This document shows, in pieces, positions 9,301-17,332 of a stretch of DNA of 17,332 nt. The DNA lies in assembly GCA_027604005.1 (NCBI GenBank), contig JADGJT010000365.1, forward strand, positions 1 to 17,332, given 5' to 3'. Each line of letters starts with the position of its first letter. The stretch's first letter is position 1. The stretch is from Dinochytrium kinnereticum (lineage: Eukaryota > Chytridiomycota > Chytridiomycetes > Chytridiales > Chytridiaceae). A program made the position numbers and the translations under genes. Under the pieces are notes generated by a model. That model was not told the origin of the DNA and made no database searches. It saw nothing but the letters and a program-made list of their open reading frames with translations.

Positions 9301-11000
9301 CCATCAATTGACGCGAGCGCAGCAGTGGCGGCGTGTCTCATTGTCTCGTCCGCGAAATTCGATGCATTTCGAAAGAGCGACGCGACAGGTTGAACTTTTG
9401 GCCAGTGCGTGAATGGAAGGAGCCGGTGGGTGAGTTGGAGGAGCTCGCCAACTAGGATAATGCAGCGGAGGGATAGATCACGGTTGGAGTCTTGCATGAT
9501 GTCTATGAGGGCCTTTATGGTGGTTAAAAGAAAGTTGGGGGGTGGAGGAATATGTCACCTCCATCATGCCGCTGTCGATAAAGACGATAAGGAGGATGCT
9601 TGTTATGTGAGCCATGAGGGTAATGCGGGTAGGACTTGAGGGTGCGATTTGGTTAACATCTAAACCAGATTATTTAAAAACTGATGGATCGTGAAAAACT
9701 TGCCTTGCCGTCCCTTCAATGTCATAAACTCGTAGAGGTTACCGGGGGAAGAAATTCGAAAGATTTCGAAAAGAGATTCGATGGCTATTCTCTATGCCCA
9801 TTACGATTAGAAAGATGCCGGCTTCCATAACTGAGCATGGCCTTACCCGGATCTCTTCATTAGGAAGCTTCAAAGCCTCGACGATGGAGATAATGGCCTT
9901 CTTATCGTCAAAGCATAAATAGAGGGCACCTTAGGAGAATGTTAAGATAACAGAAAGCCCTCAATATAAAGGCATTCTTGTACCTGTCCAAGTTTTCAAC
10001 AACGAGCAAATAACTCTCATGGAGGCTTCAAACCGTTCTTGATGTGACGGACCCTTGCTGAAAGCATCCGTAAAATTCGCAAACAAAACCTAGCGAAGAA
10101 ATCAGAAAAAGAGGAGTGCCACTCTCAGCATAAACACACCTCAAGATCGACGGACGGTCTAACGTAAGATCTGGTACGCTCCTGATCAAGAATGTAAGAG
10201 ACGGTGATGATGAGCATCTCTGAGATTTCGGGTGGTCCGTCCAGCAATGCTCCAAAGATTGATTTGAGTCCTCCACAGAGAGCCACTACTTCAATGTTGA
10301 CCACAGCTAAGTAGGGAAGAAGTTATTTCAATGCTATGCCGTGAAAATGGTTGAGAGGTAATTAGTTACCAAGCTCGCAGACGGTCTCCAACGCTACGAT
10401 CCTAAACTTGTCGTCTGGCTGCTCCGCAATCGCGACAAGAGTCCTGACGATACTGTGTGGAACAATTCCGGCACCACCACTCCCGTCAACAAAGGCTCGA
10501 ACGAGCTTCAAAGCTTGTTCTCGCTCCAAATCGTTCCTCTGGTCTCTTGTCAGCGCTCTGCCAGGGGCATCCAAAAAACAACAAACAAAACATATCCGAT
10601 AAATAAGAACGAATGAAGGTTTAAAATGATGATAAAATAATGGAAAGTTTTAAAGACCTGACGATAAACAAATCAATTTGATAAGACATCATCGCCAGCG
10701 CGACGCTCGCATCCGTCACGATATGCCTCAAAATCCTGAACGCATTCGCCCTAATCTCCTTTGCAGAATCACACAAGCACGATCGTAGGCTGCTCAACCA
10801 TTTTAAATAACAGAAAAGGAAGTAAGGGCCCGTTGCAGGCGTCAGATAGATTCAGACCATTCAAGAATGGGATCCAGGTCCAGTGGCTCTTTTGCAGTGC
10901 GTAGAACGCGGAGCAGCGAGTTCATGTAGTCCAGACGGAGCTGAGGGACATCGCATGAGGTCCGTAGCTTTGAGAGGAGGTCAGAGAGGAGTGCGGGCAT
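6385..11000 (-). CDS. Rictor (Ste16/Avo3/Pianissimo), TORC2 subunit
   Basis: Scaffold of TOR complex 2, which with Tor kinase, Sin1/Avo1 and Lst8 phosphorylates AGC kinases. I reconstruct 22 exons (- strand): 11000-10858, 10789-10658, 10557-10370, 10306-10140, 10089-9984, 9929-9847, 9791-9704, 9659-9559, 9512-9265, 9172-9073, 9016-8834, 8721-8590, 8519-8407, 8364-8260, 8209-8062, 8010-7862, 7815-7737, 7678-7548, 7457-7280, 7205-7099, 7007-6702, 6574-6385; 1058 residues, no phase conflict. Hallmarks in order: EREQALKLVRAF and DDKFRIVALETVCELAVV (RICTOR_N helical repeats), RPSVDLEVLFANFTDA, FLRWNWDAIQELVEGPL (~456-472, middle domain), LLEKFRIFNILYHLTELRSR, KPLLLRFLSTPSGF, FPQHFYGDLTKTVGG (RasGEF_N-like region), EDLVEDIVKIA through GLIGASPKGAELL (RICTOR_V). 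Intron 7 is GC-AG. Introns elsewhere are 42-127 nt. It is much shorter than human Rictor (~1,700) because the long disordered C-terminus is missing. Start: the only in-frame ATG, two bases 3' of a CATCC-rich leader. Confidence 0.95.
9660..9703 (-). other. GC-AG intron 7 of the Rictor gene
   Basis: 44-nt intron with donor CAAG|GCAAGT and acceptor TTTAG. The donor matches U1 perfectly except for the C at +2, the usual form of GC-AG introns. The nearby GT (four bases on) puts a stop codon right after the junction, whereas the GC donor gives GRQDVNQIAPSS in frame. Confidence 0.8.
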
Positions 11001-11502
11001 CGTGTGCGGATGGTTGCCGCTGAATGGAAGGATGGGTGGATGGATGGCTCGTTTCAAATTTTGATGGATGGAAATTGTCTTGACTGAGGGGGCAGCAACA
11101 GCAGCGAGTCAACTGCTCGTGCATTCAGTGCGTCCCGCCATTGACCAAGAAGGACTGCTTGAGAATTTATGTTTACAAAACAGCGATGCGGTTTGTGCTT
11201 TATGAGTGTGAAGGAGTGGTTCACGCGTTTGCAGCCATGTGACTTTTGTTGAGAACGGCGCGTCTTTGGAGGCTGTTTCTTCTTTTGAAACTCAACCGCG
11301 TCGGTTGCAGCCAAGCTAGCTGCCTATGGCTGTATTCAGCAAAGTGCGGGGGGTTTTTCCCTCCATGTTTTGGGGCATTCGCTTGCAGCCAGCCCTCAAA
11401 GTCTGGCGTCTCAAATTGTCGCTGTGAAAATCAGGAAACCAAAGGCACTCGGCACCTCTCGCAGCAATCAATACTCCTCCCACCCCTTGATCTTCATCCG
11501 AG
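11001..11502. promoter_or_regulatory. Divergent promoter region between the Rictor gene and FOL1
   Basis: 502 bp separate the two ATG codons, which face away from each other. The Rictor side (11002-11070) is rich in CATCC on the coding strand. The FOL1 side has pyrimidine-rich sequence before an ATG in good context (GAG before, G after). Three exact copies of TTGCAGCCA lie in the middle. No clear TATA box. Open frames crossing the region are not protein-like. Confidence 0.6.
11229..11391 (+). repeat. Three direct copies of TTGCAGCCA at 11229, 11305 and 11383
   Basis: Three identical 9-mers on the same strand, 76 and 78 bp apart, in the shared promoter of the Rictor gene and FOL1. The flanks of the copies differ, so this is not a simple recent duplication. 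A transcription-factor site is the natural guess; I do not recognise the motif. Confidence 0.6.
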
Positions 11503-13819
11503 ATGGACATCATCGAGGTCAAGAACCTCCAGATCCGCAACGTCATTGGCGTCGATTCATGGGAGAGATCCAAGAAACAGCCTCTCAACATTACGCTCAC
11601 CCTGCACACCGACATCAGCGCATCCGGCGACAAGGATATCCTCAGCGCCTCTGTTCACTATGGACTCGTCACAAAGGCAGTTCACCAGTATTCTGAAAAG
11701 AGTTCATGCAGGTCTATTGAGGCGCTGGCAATTGGGATCATTCGATGCTGCTTCACAGGATTTCAGTTGGAAAAGGTTACGGTGAGGGTGGAGAAGCCCA
11801 AAGGGTTGTTGCATGCTGCCTGCGCCGGGGTGGAGATGACAAGGACAAAGAGTGATATCGACGCATTGATTCAATTGGAGAAGGAGACGCCGCGGCTGAA
11901 CTTTCGAAAAGCGTTGATGGAGGATGATGGTGTTGGAGAGGATGTGATCTTTGTAAAGGAGCTTACGCTATCAACGATCATCGGAGTCAACGCGTGGGAG
12001 AGAGTTGAGAAGCAACGTGTTTTGATTGACATTCAAATCCATCTCGAGCTCAAGTCTGATTTTCTTCTTGGCGATGTCGTCCCTCGAGTCCACAATTACC
12101 GGTCCATCGCGAGGATTGTGACGGAGAAGGTGGAAGCGTCAGATTATAAGACGGTTGAAGCGCTCATCACCATGATCGCAAAGCTCCTCATAATCGACTG
12201 CCACGCTCCCAAAGTCACCGTGAAGGTGCGTAAACCTAGCGCGTTGGTATTTGCCGATTCGGCGGGACTCCAGATTGTGAGAGACAGAAACTCGTTCAAA
12301 CAGGAGTTGAAGGCTCGGGAGGACGAGGTTCTGAAGCGAGATGCGGGCCTGAGTCAGCATCTTTCTTATATTGCTGTTGGATCCAACTTAGGGAATAAGC
12401 TGGCCAATATTCAGAACGCGATTGAGACTCTCTCAAAGGCGGACTCGATCAAAGTACTTGCCACTTCATTTTTGTATGAGACGGCACCAATGTACGTCCA
12501 AGATCAGCCCGCATTCCTCAACGCCGTGTTCAAAGTGAGTTCCTCCTGCAAACTCCTAGCATGACTCTCTTTCTTACCTAAGTCGTTTAGATTCAAACCA
12601 CCTTATCACCTCAAGATCTTTTAAAGTTGTTGAAAAAGACCGAGGCCGATTTTGGAAGAGACTTTGGCACTGTTCGGTTTGGACCGAGGAGCTTAGACCT
12701 GGATATTATCTTTTTTGATAATTTGGAGTTGTCGGACGAGAGCCTGATCATACCCCATCCCCGACTCGCTGAACGGGAGTTTGTTTTAAGGCCTCTTTGC
12801 GAGTGAGCTATTGATCTCTTGTATCTGATAACTAAATGAACCGCTTCATTTACTTTAGTATCGCGCCCAACGTCGAACACCCAACGCTGTTTAAAACCTG
12901 CTCACAGCTATTGTCTCTTCTCTCCCACTCTGAAGGTTACGTCCCTAACTCAATCAACCGGGTATTCCCTATCGGGTCCTCATTGTGGGCACTCGGACAG
13001 CGAACTTACGTGATGGGCATCCTAAACGTTACTCCTGATAGTTTCAGCGACGGCGGAAAGTTTGTCGCCCCTGATATCGCTATCAACCACGTTAAAGCCA
13101 TGATTGACTCTGGTGCTGATATTATCGATATTGGGGGGCAGTCGACACGGCCGAATGCGGAGGAGGTTTCGATTGAGGAGGAGGTGAGCCGAGTTGTGCC
13201 TGTCATCAAGGAGATTCGAGCACGGGGCATTACCGTTCCAATCTCTGTGGACACCTATAGAGGGGAGGTTGCAAAATTGGCTATTGAGGCTGGCGCGGAC
13301 ATGATTAACGACGTTAGCGGAGCCACGCTCGATCCTTCCATGATTGACTATGCTGCATCCCTCAAAGTCCCCATCTGCCTTATGCACATGAGAGGCACCC
13401 CGAAGACCATGACCCAACTCACTCAATATGAAAACAACGACGTGGTCACCTCTGTCAAACGCGACCTCTCCTCTCGAGTCTCCTGGGCGATTCAATCCGG
13501 GATATACAGATGGAATATCATTACTGACCCTGGGATCGGGTTTGCCAAGACGCCTGCGCAGAGTTTTGAACTGATTCGATCTTTGAAAAAGTTGACGGAG
13601 GCTGAGGATGAGTCCTTGGGGGTGCCTGTTTTGGTTGGGCCGAGCCGGAAGAGTTTTTTGAGCGCTGGACTGAATGTGAAAAAAGAGCCTGAGGAGAGGG
13701 TTTGGGGGACTGCTGCGGCTTGCACAGCTTCGGTAGCTGGGGGGGCGACGTTTTTGAGGGTGCATGACGTAAAGGAGATGAGGGATGTGATTGATATTGC
13801 GGATAAGCTTTATAGATGA
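11503..13819 (+). CDS. FOL1: Trifunctional folate synthesis protein (FolB-FolB-HPPK-DHPS)
   Basis: Makes dihydropteroate from 7,8-dihydroneopterin in three steps. Exons 11503-12534, 12591-12802 and 12859-13819 encode 734 residues, close to the Pneumocystis protein. Two tandem dihydroneopterin aldolase domains (~1-118 and ~145-262) each keep the family's active-site pattern: Glu (GVDSWER; GVNAWER), Tyr (SVHYG; RVHNYRS), Glu (SIEALA; TVEALI) and Lys (VEKPKG; VRKPSA). HPPK follows (~289-420): YIAVGSNLGN, then RFGPRSLDLDII. DHPS fills ~464-734: MGILNVTPDSFSDGG, GGQSTRP, VPISVDTYRGEV, TDPGIGFAKT and LVGPSRKSF. The GGQSTRP loop, where sulfonamide-resistance changes cluster in Pneumocystis, has the usual Thr and Pro. 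The first intron lies inside HPPK, the second in the RPLCDIAP motif that ends it. Both are needed to keep the frame. This is a classic fungal fusion and its presence is strong evidence for a fungus. Confidence 0.98.
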
Positions 13820-13933
13820 GCGAGGCATGGGGGATATATTATTTACAGCTTTCATGAGCTATGTCTGTTGGCAAATAACAACCATTTTATACAGTTTTTT
13901 TTCGGAGGGCTGTGTGTTGAAATGAATGGCTAT
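13820..13933. terminator. Tail-to-tail gap between FOL1 and BLOC1S2
   Basis: Only 114 bp separate the two stop codons, on opposite strands. No AATAAA is seen on either strand, so poly(A) signals are variant or lie inside the neighbouring gene. 3' ends of the two mRNAs very likely overlap. Confidence 0.45.
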
Positions 13934-14543
13934 TTAGGACCTTGATGCGGCTGAAATCCTTCTCTTGACTGTGGCCTCGAGCCGCTTGGTATAGTCGTCA
14001 AGCTCATCCGCGATGGCTTCCATGGATGCCACCTGCCTCTCTAACTCTGTGACTTGATGTAGATAAGGCTCCATCGCATCATCTTCAATAAAAACAACGA
14101 TAAATACCATCAGCCTAAATCCTTTTCCAAACTTCCAAAGTTCAGAAAAGCAATGGACGGCAACTTACATGAAGCCTGTAACTTTTCGACATCACGTACC
14201 ATCTCAATTGCCAAATCCCCGTACTCAACATACCGATCCCTTGCCAATCCATTCAACGTCTCCAAAGCCTTCAAGTCCATTGAGGCCGTTAAAATCTCTG
14301 ACCTTGCCAAAGAGGTTGCGAGATCTGCGGCTCGAGGGGCAACATCTTGACGAAGTGTTTCGAGGAGGTTGCGTTCTCGTTCATTTGAGCGCACAATGCC
14401 GGGGTGGAACTACAATTTGAGGTCATTTCAGCGGGTGGGGGCAGAGGAGGATGTCAATGTGAGATGCTCACGGCTTCTAGGGAGGACGAGCGTCGCGGGT
14501 GTTGGATGCGAGTGGCTGTTGTTGGCGATGGCGACTCTGCCAT
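13934..14543 (-). CDS. BLOC1S2: BLOC-1 subunit 2 (BLOS2) homologue
   Basis: Subunit of BLOC-1/BORC, complexes acting in endosome-to-lysosome trafficking and lysosome positioning. Three exons, 14543-14472, 14409-14169 and 14082-13934, give 153 residues (human protein 142). The diagnostic run is ALETLNGLARDRYVEYGDLA, then YDAMEPYLHQVTELERQV and ADELDDYTKRLEATVKRR, the all-helical coiled-coil body of BLOS2; the last two blocks are joined only by splicing the 86-nt intron. The first exon encodes a 24-residue Ser/Pro/Thr-rich leader (MAESPSPTTATRIQHPRRSS). It is supported by a GTGAGC donor, a TTGTAG acceptor and matching phase 0, and it is needed because the body frame has no ATG of its own. Its ATG at 14543 faces the LRR gene across a 750-bp gap. 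The family call is solid; the first exon is the less certain part. Confidence 0.9.
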
Positions 14544-15293
14544 TTTTGATTCACCACCCCTCCCCTTTTGGGTCACACAGCTAAGACCAGTTGCCCTCAA
14601 GTTACCCTCAGCACAGAGGGACAGAGCCAAAGAAATCCTTCTGCGCGGCAGCATCCGCATGCCCTTCCTGAGGTTATGGAAGGGATGGATTCAGATACAT
14701 CACGTCAATTCATCCACGATCTGGTTGATGCATGCTGGCGAGAGACAAGATACAACTCTCATTGTTGCACTATCAGCGCCATCCCTATGCACACGCCTCT
14801 CCGTCTCTCCCGCGGCATCGCGTGAAGCGCGTGCATCCGCTCGCTCGTCGCCGCAGCGTCGCTGGAGACGGCGTCTGGCAAGTGGCAGAGGTGCGACGCA
14901 AGCGTCAAACCAAAGCGGAGTTTGGTGGTCTTGTGCAACCGCTGACAAGGGTGGCTCCAATTGAACCAGAACAACCAGGGGGGGCAGAGGGCTGGCGGTA
15001 GAACCTGAACGCATGCCCCTTTCCTGCAATCCCTGCCTGCTTTCGATGTTCACCCCACGGAGGGCGTTTTTTCCGATCTTTGCGTTTTCATCTTTGGAGT
15101 TTGGAATCACTGGGTGAGGGGGGCGACCGACCAGCAAAGAGCTCTCAAAACGAGGATAACCTGCGCACACAACTTCTTGCTGCTGCGACGTTCATCGAGT
15201 TTTGAAGAACGTGTGTGAAGGAGAAGGAGGTCTCCTTCCTTTCAGTGCGTCCAACAACCTGCACCCAACAGCAACTCCGCGACTGTAGACAGC
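14544..15293. promoter_or_regulatory. Divergent intergenic region between BLOC1S2 and the LRR-SH3 gene
   Basis: 750 bp, GC-rich in the middle (14800-14900). Several overlapping frames stay open for 70-190 codons on both strands, but they are Arg/Ser/Ala-rich, mutually overlapping and unlike any family I know. I treat them as chance openness in GC-rich DNA. The right part may hold a leader exon of the downstream gene (see the entry at 15013-15113). Confidence 0.45.
15013..15113 (+). other. Candidate leader exon encoding a signal peptide for the LRR-SH3 protein
   Basis: An ATG at 15046 (and an in-frame one at 15013) opens MFTPRRAFFPIFAFSS, a short basic n-region followed by a hydrophobic run. 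It ends at a donor GG|GTGAGG (15113/15114). Joining this to the acceptor TAGACAG|C (15292/15293) is in phase and fuses it to the ATG at 15294. The implied intron is 179 nt, longer than any other here, and the hydrophobic core is only ~11 residues. This is a proposal, made because the ectodomain otherwise has no signal peptide. Confidence 0.3.
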
Positions 15294-17099
15294 ATGGCGA
15301 CAAGCGCGGTGGACGATGGCGACTTTGATGACTGGCTCGACCCCATCACAACCGACGAGCCCGTCCCTCCTCCCGTTGAGACTGAAGATCTTCCATCACC
15401 GCCTCCACCGACCCCCACCACAACGTCGGTCTACAATGCTGTCACAGACTGCATGGCTTTGAAGGACCTCTATCAAGCTACTGGTGGCGCGCAGTGGAGG
15501 AATACGACGGGTTGGAGATCAATTTCTGCTCGACCGGCTATTACTGCTGAATTGTGCAATGCTGAACCGGTTCATGGGGTGGTTTTTGATGACGCGGGGA
15601 GGGTTTTGCAGATGTTGGTGTCCTTGTTTTCTTCTCGTCTCTGCGGAGGCTTTGGTTGACCGACTTTTTTTTCTTAGATCATTGGGGTTAAACTTGTTGC
15701 GAGGGTCTTTACCGCCTTCATTGGTGAGTGTATCTCTATCTTGCGTTGCAAGTTTTTTAATGCCTTGTGCACAGGGCATGTTGGATCGGATGACCGTTTT
15801 GAATGTGACTAGTAATCCAAACTTGGGAGGAAGCATACCCGCAGAGCTATTTTTGCTGCCGAACTTGAACACCATGTAAGAACTTCTGTCCTTTGGAGAA
15901 GTGTTTTCAAGTATAGCTAACCAATTTGCTGTTTTTTTGTTTTGTTTTTTGTTGTTGCTGTTTGTTGCAGGGTTCTTTCCAATAGCAACTTTAGCGGCTC
16001 CCTTCCTTCGACCTTTCAGCAAATGGTTTCACCGCTGCAGGTTCTCATGCTAGGTTAGTGCAATTGTTTTAAAATAAAAGTATCTGTCCTGTCTAACCTC
16101 TGCTTAAGATTCAAATCGAATCACTGGTCCCCTCCCTCACCTCAACAACCCCAGACTTCTCACAGCCCCCACCTGCAACCTTCGCCAAAATGCTTTCACC
16201 TGCATCCATTCGACCTTCAATGCCTCCCTCTGCCAAACCGACGCAACGGTCCCAACCTGCAACACGTCCAGACCCCCAACAAACGGCTCAACTCGTCCAC
16301 GTCCAACCGCAACCCCGAGCGACAGTTTCATGGCCAGTCAAAACAGCACTCGATCCATCATCATTGTTGGCGTTGTGATTGCCTTTTCGCTGCTTGCCTT
16401 TCTGTCATTCTTTGGCGTGATGGCTTGCGTCCTTGGACGACGGAAAAAGCGGATGGAGAAGGTCCGGAAGGAGGCTTTGGAGGCGCTGAGCGCTCGGTTT
16501 GGGGGGTGTGAGGTCACGGGAAGTGCTGGTGGGAAGCATCGGGTTAAATCCGTTGGGAGGATGGAGTCTGTTCGGGGAGTCTCTAAGGGGCCGAATGGGG
16601 AGAGAAAGTGGTGGTGGGAGGAGGAGCTGGAGATGGATAAGGTTGTTACGGTTTCCACTAAGGGGTCGAGTAGACCTGGGTCGTCAGTTTCTGAGGACGA
16701 GAGTGGATTTGATTCTACGACTGTTGGGGGATCTGTGAGCGGGTCTTCGACATTTGTGGATGCCGTGACTCTGAGACTGAATGTGGAGTACGAGGCTGCG
16801 AGTGCTTATATGTAAGCTGTCTCTCTTCCTTCTTATCATTCGGGCCTAAACTTTTTTTTATAGTCCTTCTTTGCTGAATCCGAGGGACGGGTTGGAACAT
16901 ATTCAAGTCAACGAGGGAGATGTTTTGGTGGTAGAGTGGAAGCTGGACGATGTTTACTGCTTTGGATTCAACCGATCCAATGATAAAGCTGGAATGTAAG
17001 CGTTATCCCACTTTCTTTAATATAGGTTTTCTTATGTTTCCCTTTCTACATAGCTTCCCAATCAGCTGCTTAAAGCCTGCCTTCCGAGATGTGGTTTAA
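15294..17099 (+). CDS. Receptor-like membrane protein: LRR ectodomain, one TM helix, cytoplasmic SH3 domain
   Basis: Seven exons, 15294-15613, 15678-15723, 15775-15875, 15971-16053, 16109-16811, 16864-16995 and 17054-17099, give 476 residues with consistent phase. After an acidic, proline-rich N-terminus (~1-46) comes the LRR cap (DCMALKDLYQATGGAQWRNT) and plant-type leucine-rich repeats: LRGSLPPSLG, LGGSIPAELFLLPNL, FSGSLPSTFQ and ITGPLPHL. Then a Cys-rich cap (PTCNLRQNAFTCIHS) and a Thr/Pro stalk. A ~26-residue TM helix (~267-292, IIIVGVVIAFSLLAF onward) ends with the stop-transfer string RRKKR. The cytoplasmic part is ~120 residues of Gly/Ser-rich linker, then an SH3 domain at ~408-470 (VNEGDVLVVEWKLDDVYC and GIFPISCLKP). 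Seven N-glycosylation sequons all fall before the TM, supporting a type I orientation. No signal peptide follows from the ATG at 15294. The first donor (AT|GTTGGT) is weak but gives VLQISLGLNLLRG. Ligand and partners are unknown; the SH3 domain would bind proline-rich cytoplasmic proteins. Confidence 0.88.
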
Positions 17100-17332
17100 G
17101 TTGTTTCTCAATGGCTTTTCTTTTTCTTTTTTTGTTCTTGTTTGCTTTTTTTGGATTGGAACGTGTGCTTCCCCTTGCTTTTGAAAACGTATATATTGGT
17201 GGGTTGTTTTTGTTTTTTTTTCTTCTGTAAGGAGCCCTTATCGCTTAAAGAGTGGTGGCGACCGCGTCGTCTCGATAACGATGGGCATGGGCAAATAGCC
17301 ATTTCATAAGGGTGTCTTTACAGGCCTTTTTT
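17100..17332. other. T-rich 3' flank, with a possible last-exon fragment of a convergent gene (17245-17332, - strand)
   Basis: 17100-17225 is T-rich on the + strand and holds no gene. On the - strand from the window end to a TAA at 17247-17245 a frame of 28 codons is open (ending AHRYRDDAVATTL). It has normal-looking composition and may be the C-terminus of a gene entering from the right. It is too short to identify and could be chance. Confidence 0.2.

Noticed and set aside
13022..13855. 277-codon frame antisense to FOL1
   Set aside because: It is the mirror of the DHPS-coding exon, where codon bias keeps the opposite strand open. It has no recognisable product.
14404..15001. Long overlapping open frames on both strands between BLOC1S2 and the LRR-SH3 gene
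   Set aside because: They overlap one another in GC-rich DNA, are rich in Arg, Ser and Ala, and match no family. The leftmost part overlaps the BLOC1S2 first exon and intron.

Overview
This is a gene-dense piece of an intron-rich fungal nuclear genome. I rebuilt seven protein-coding genes by hand-splicing: all introns have GT-AG borders except one GC-AG, reading phase is consistent across every junction, and homology is continuous through the joins for the recognised genes. The 44 inferred introns are 40-127 nt long. A TORC2 subunit (Rictor), the fungal-type trifunctional folate protein (Fol1) and short introns point to fungi. BLOC1S2, a class IIIb-like nucleotide cyclase with a C-terminal helical extension, and an LRR-transmembrane-SH3 protein suggest an early-diverging, probably zoosporic (chytrid-like) lineage rather than Dikarya. 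The lineage is inference.

Layout, left to right: (1) 1-688 (+), C-terminal end of a class III adenylate/guanylate cyclase; (2) 854-3180 (-), cytosolic-type aminopeptidase P with an N-terminal extension like a mitochondrial presequence; (3) 3683-5126 (-), an unrecognised 420-residue protein with a coiled coil, four degenerate ~50-residue repeats and a basic tail; (4) 5127-6384, intergenic with no gene I can support; (5) 6385-11000 (-), a complete 22-exon Rictor/Ste16 gene; (6) 11001-11502, a divergent promoter carrying three copies of a 9-mer about 77 bp apart; (7) 11503-13819 (+), FOL1; (8) 13934-14543 (-), BLOC1S2; (9) 14544-15293, a second divergent promoter region; (10) 15294-17099 (+), an LRR-TM-SH3 receptor-like protein, perhaps with a separate leader exon near 15.05 kb; (11) 17100-17332, T-rich 3' flank and possibly the last codons of a convergent gene.

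The genes do not form one pathway: signalling (cyclase, Rictor, LRR-SH3), metabolism (Fol1, aminopeptidase P) and endolysosomal trafficking (BLOC1S2) are interleaved. The arrangement is compact, with convergent pairs ending 165 and 114 bp apart and divergent pairs sharing 0.5-0.75 kb. I see no mobile element, RNA gene, CRISPR array or obviously new multi-gene system. The points most worth following are the LRR-TM-SH3 architecture and its missing signal peptide, the 27-nt catalytic exon in the cyclase, the repeat protein, and the promoter 9-mers.
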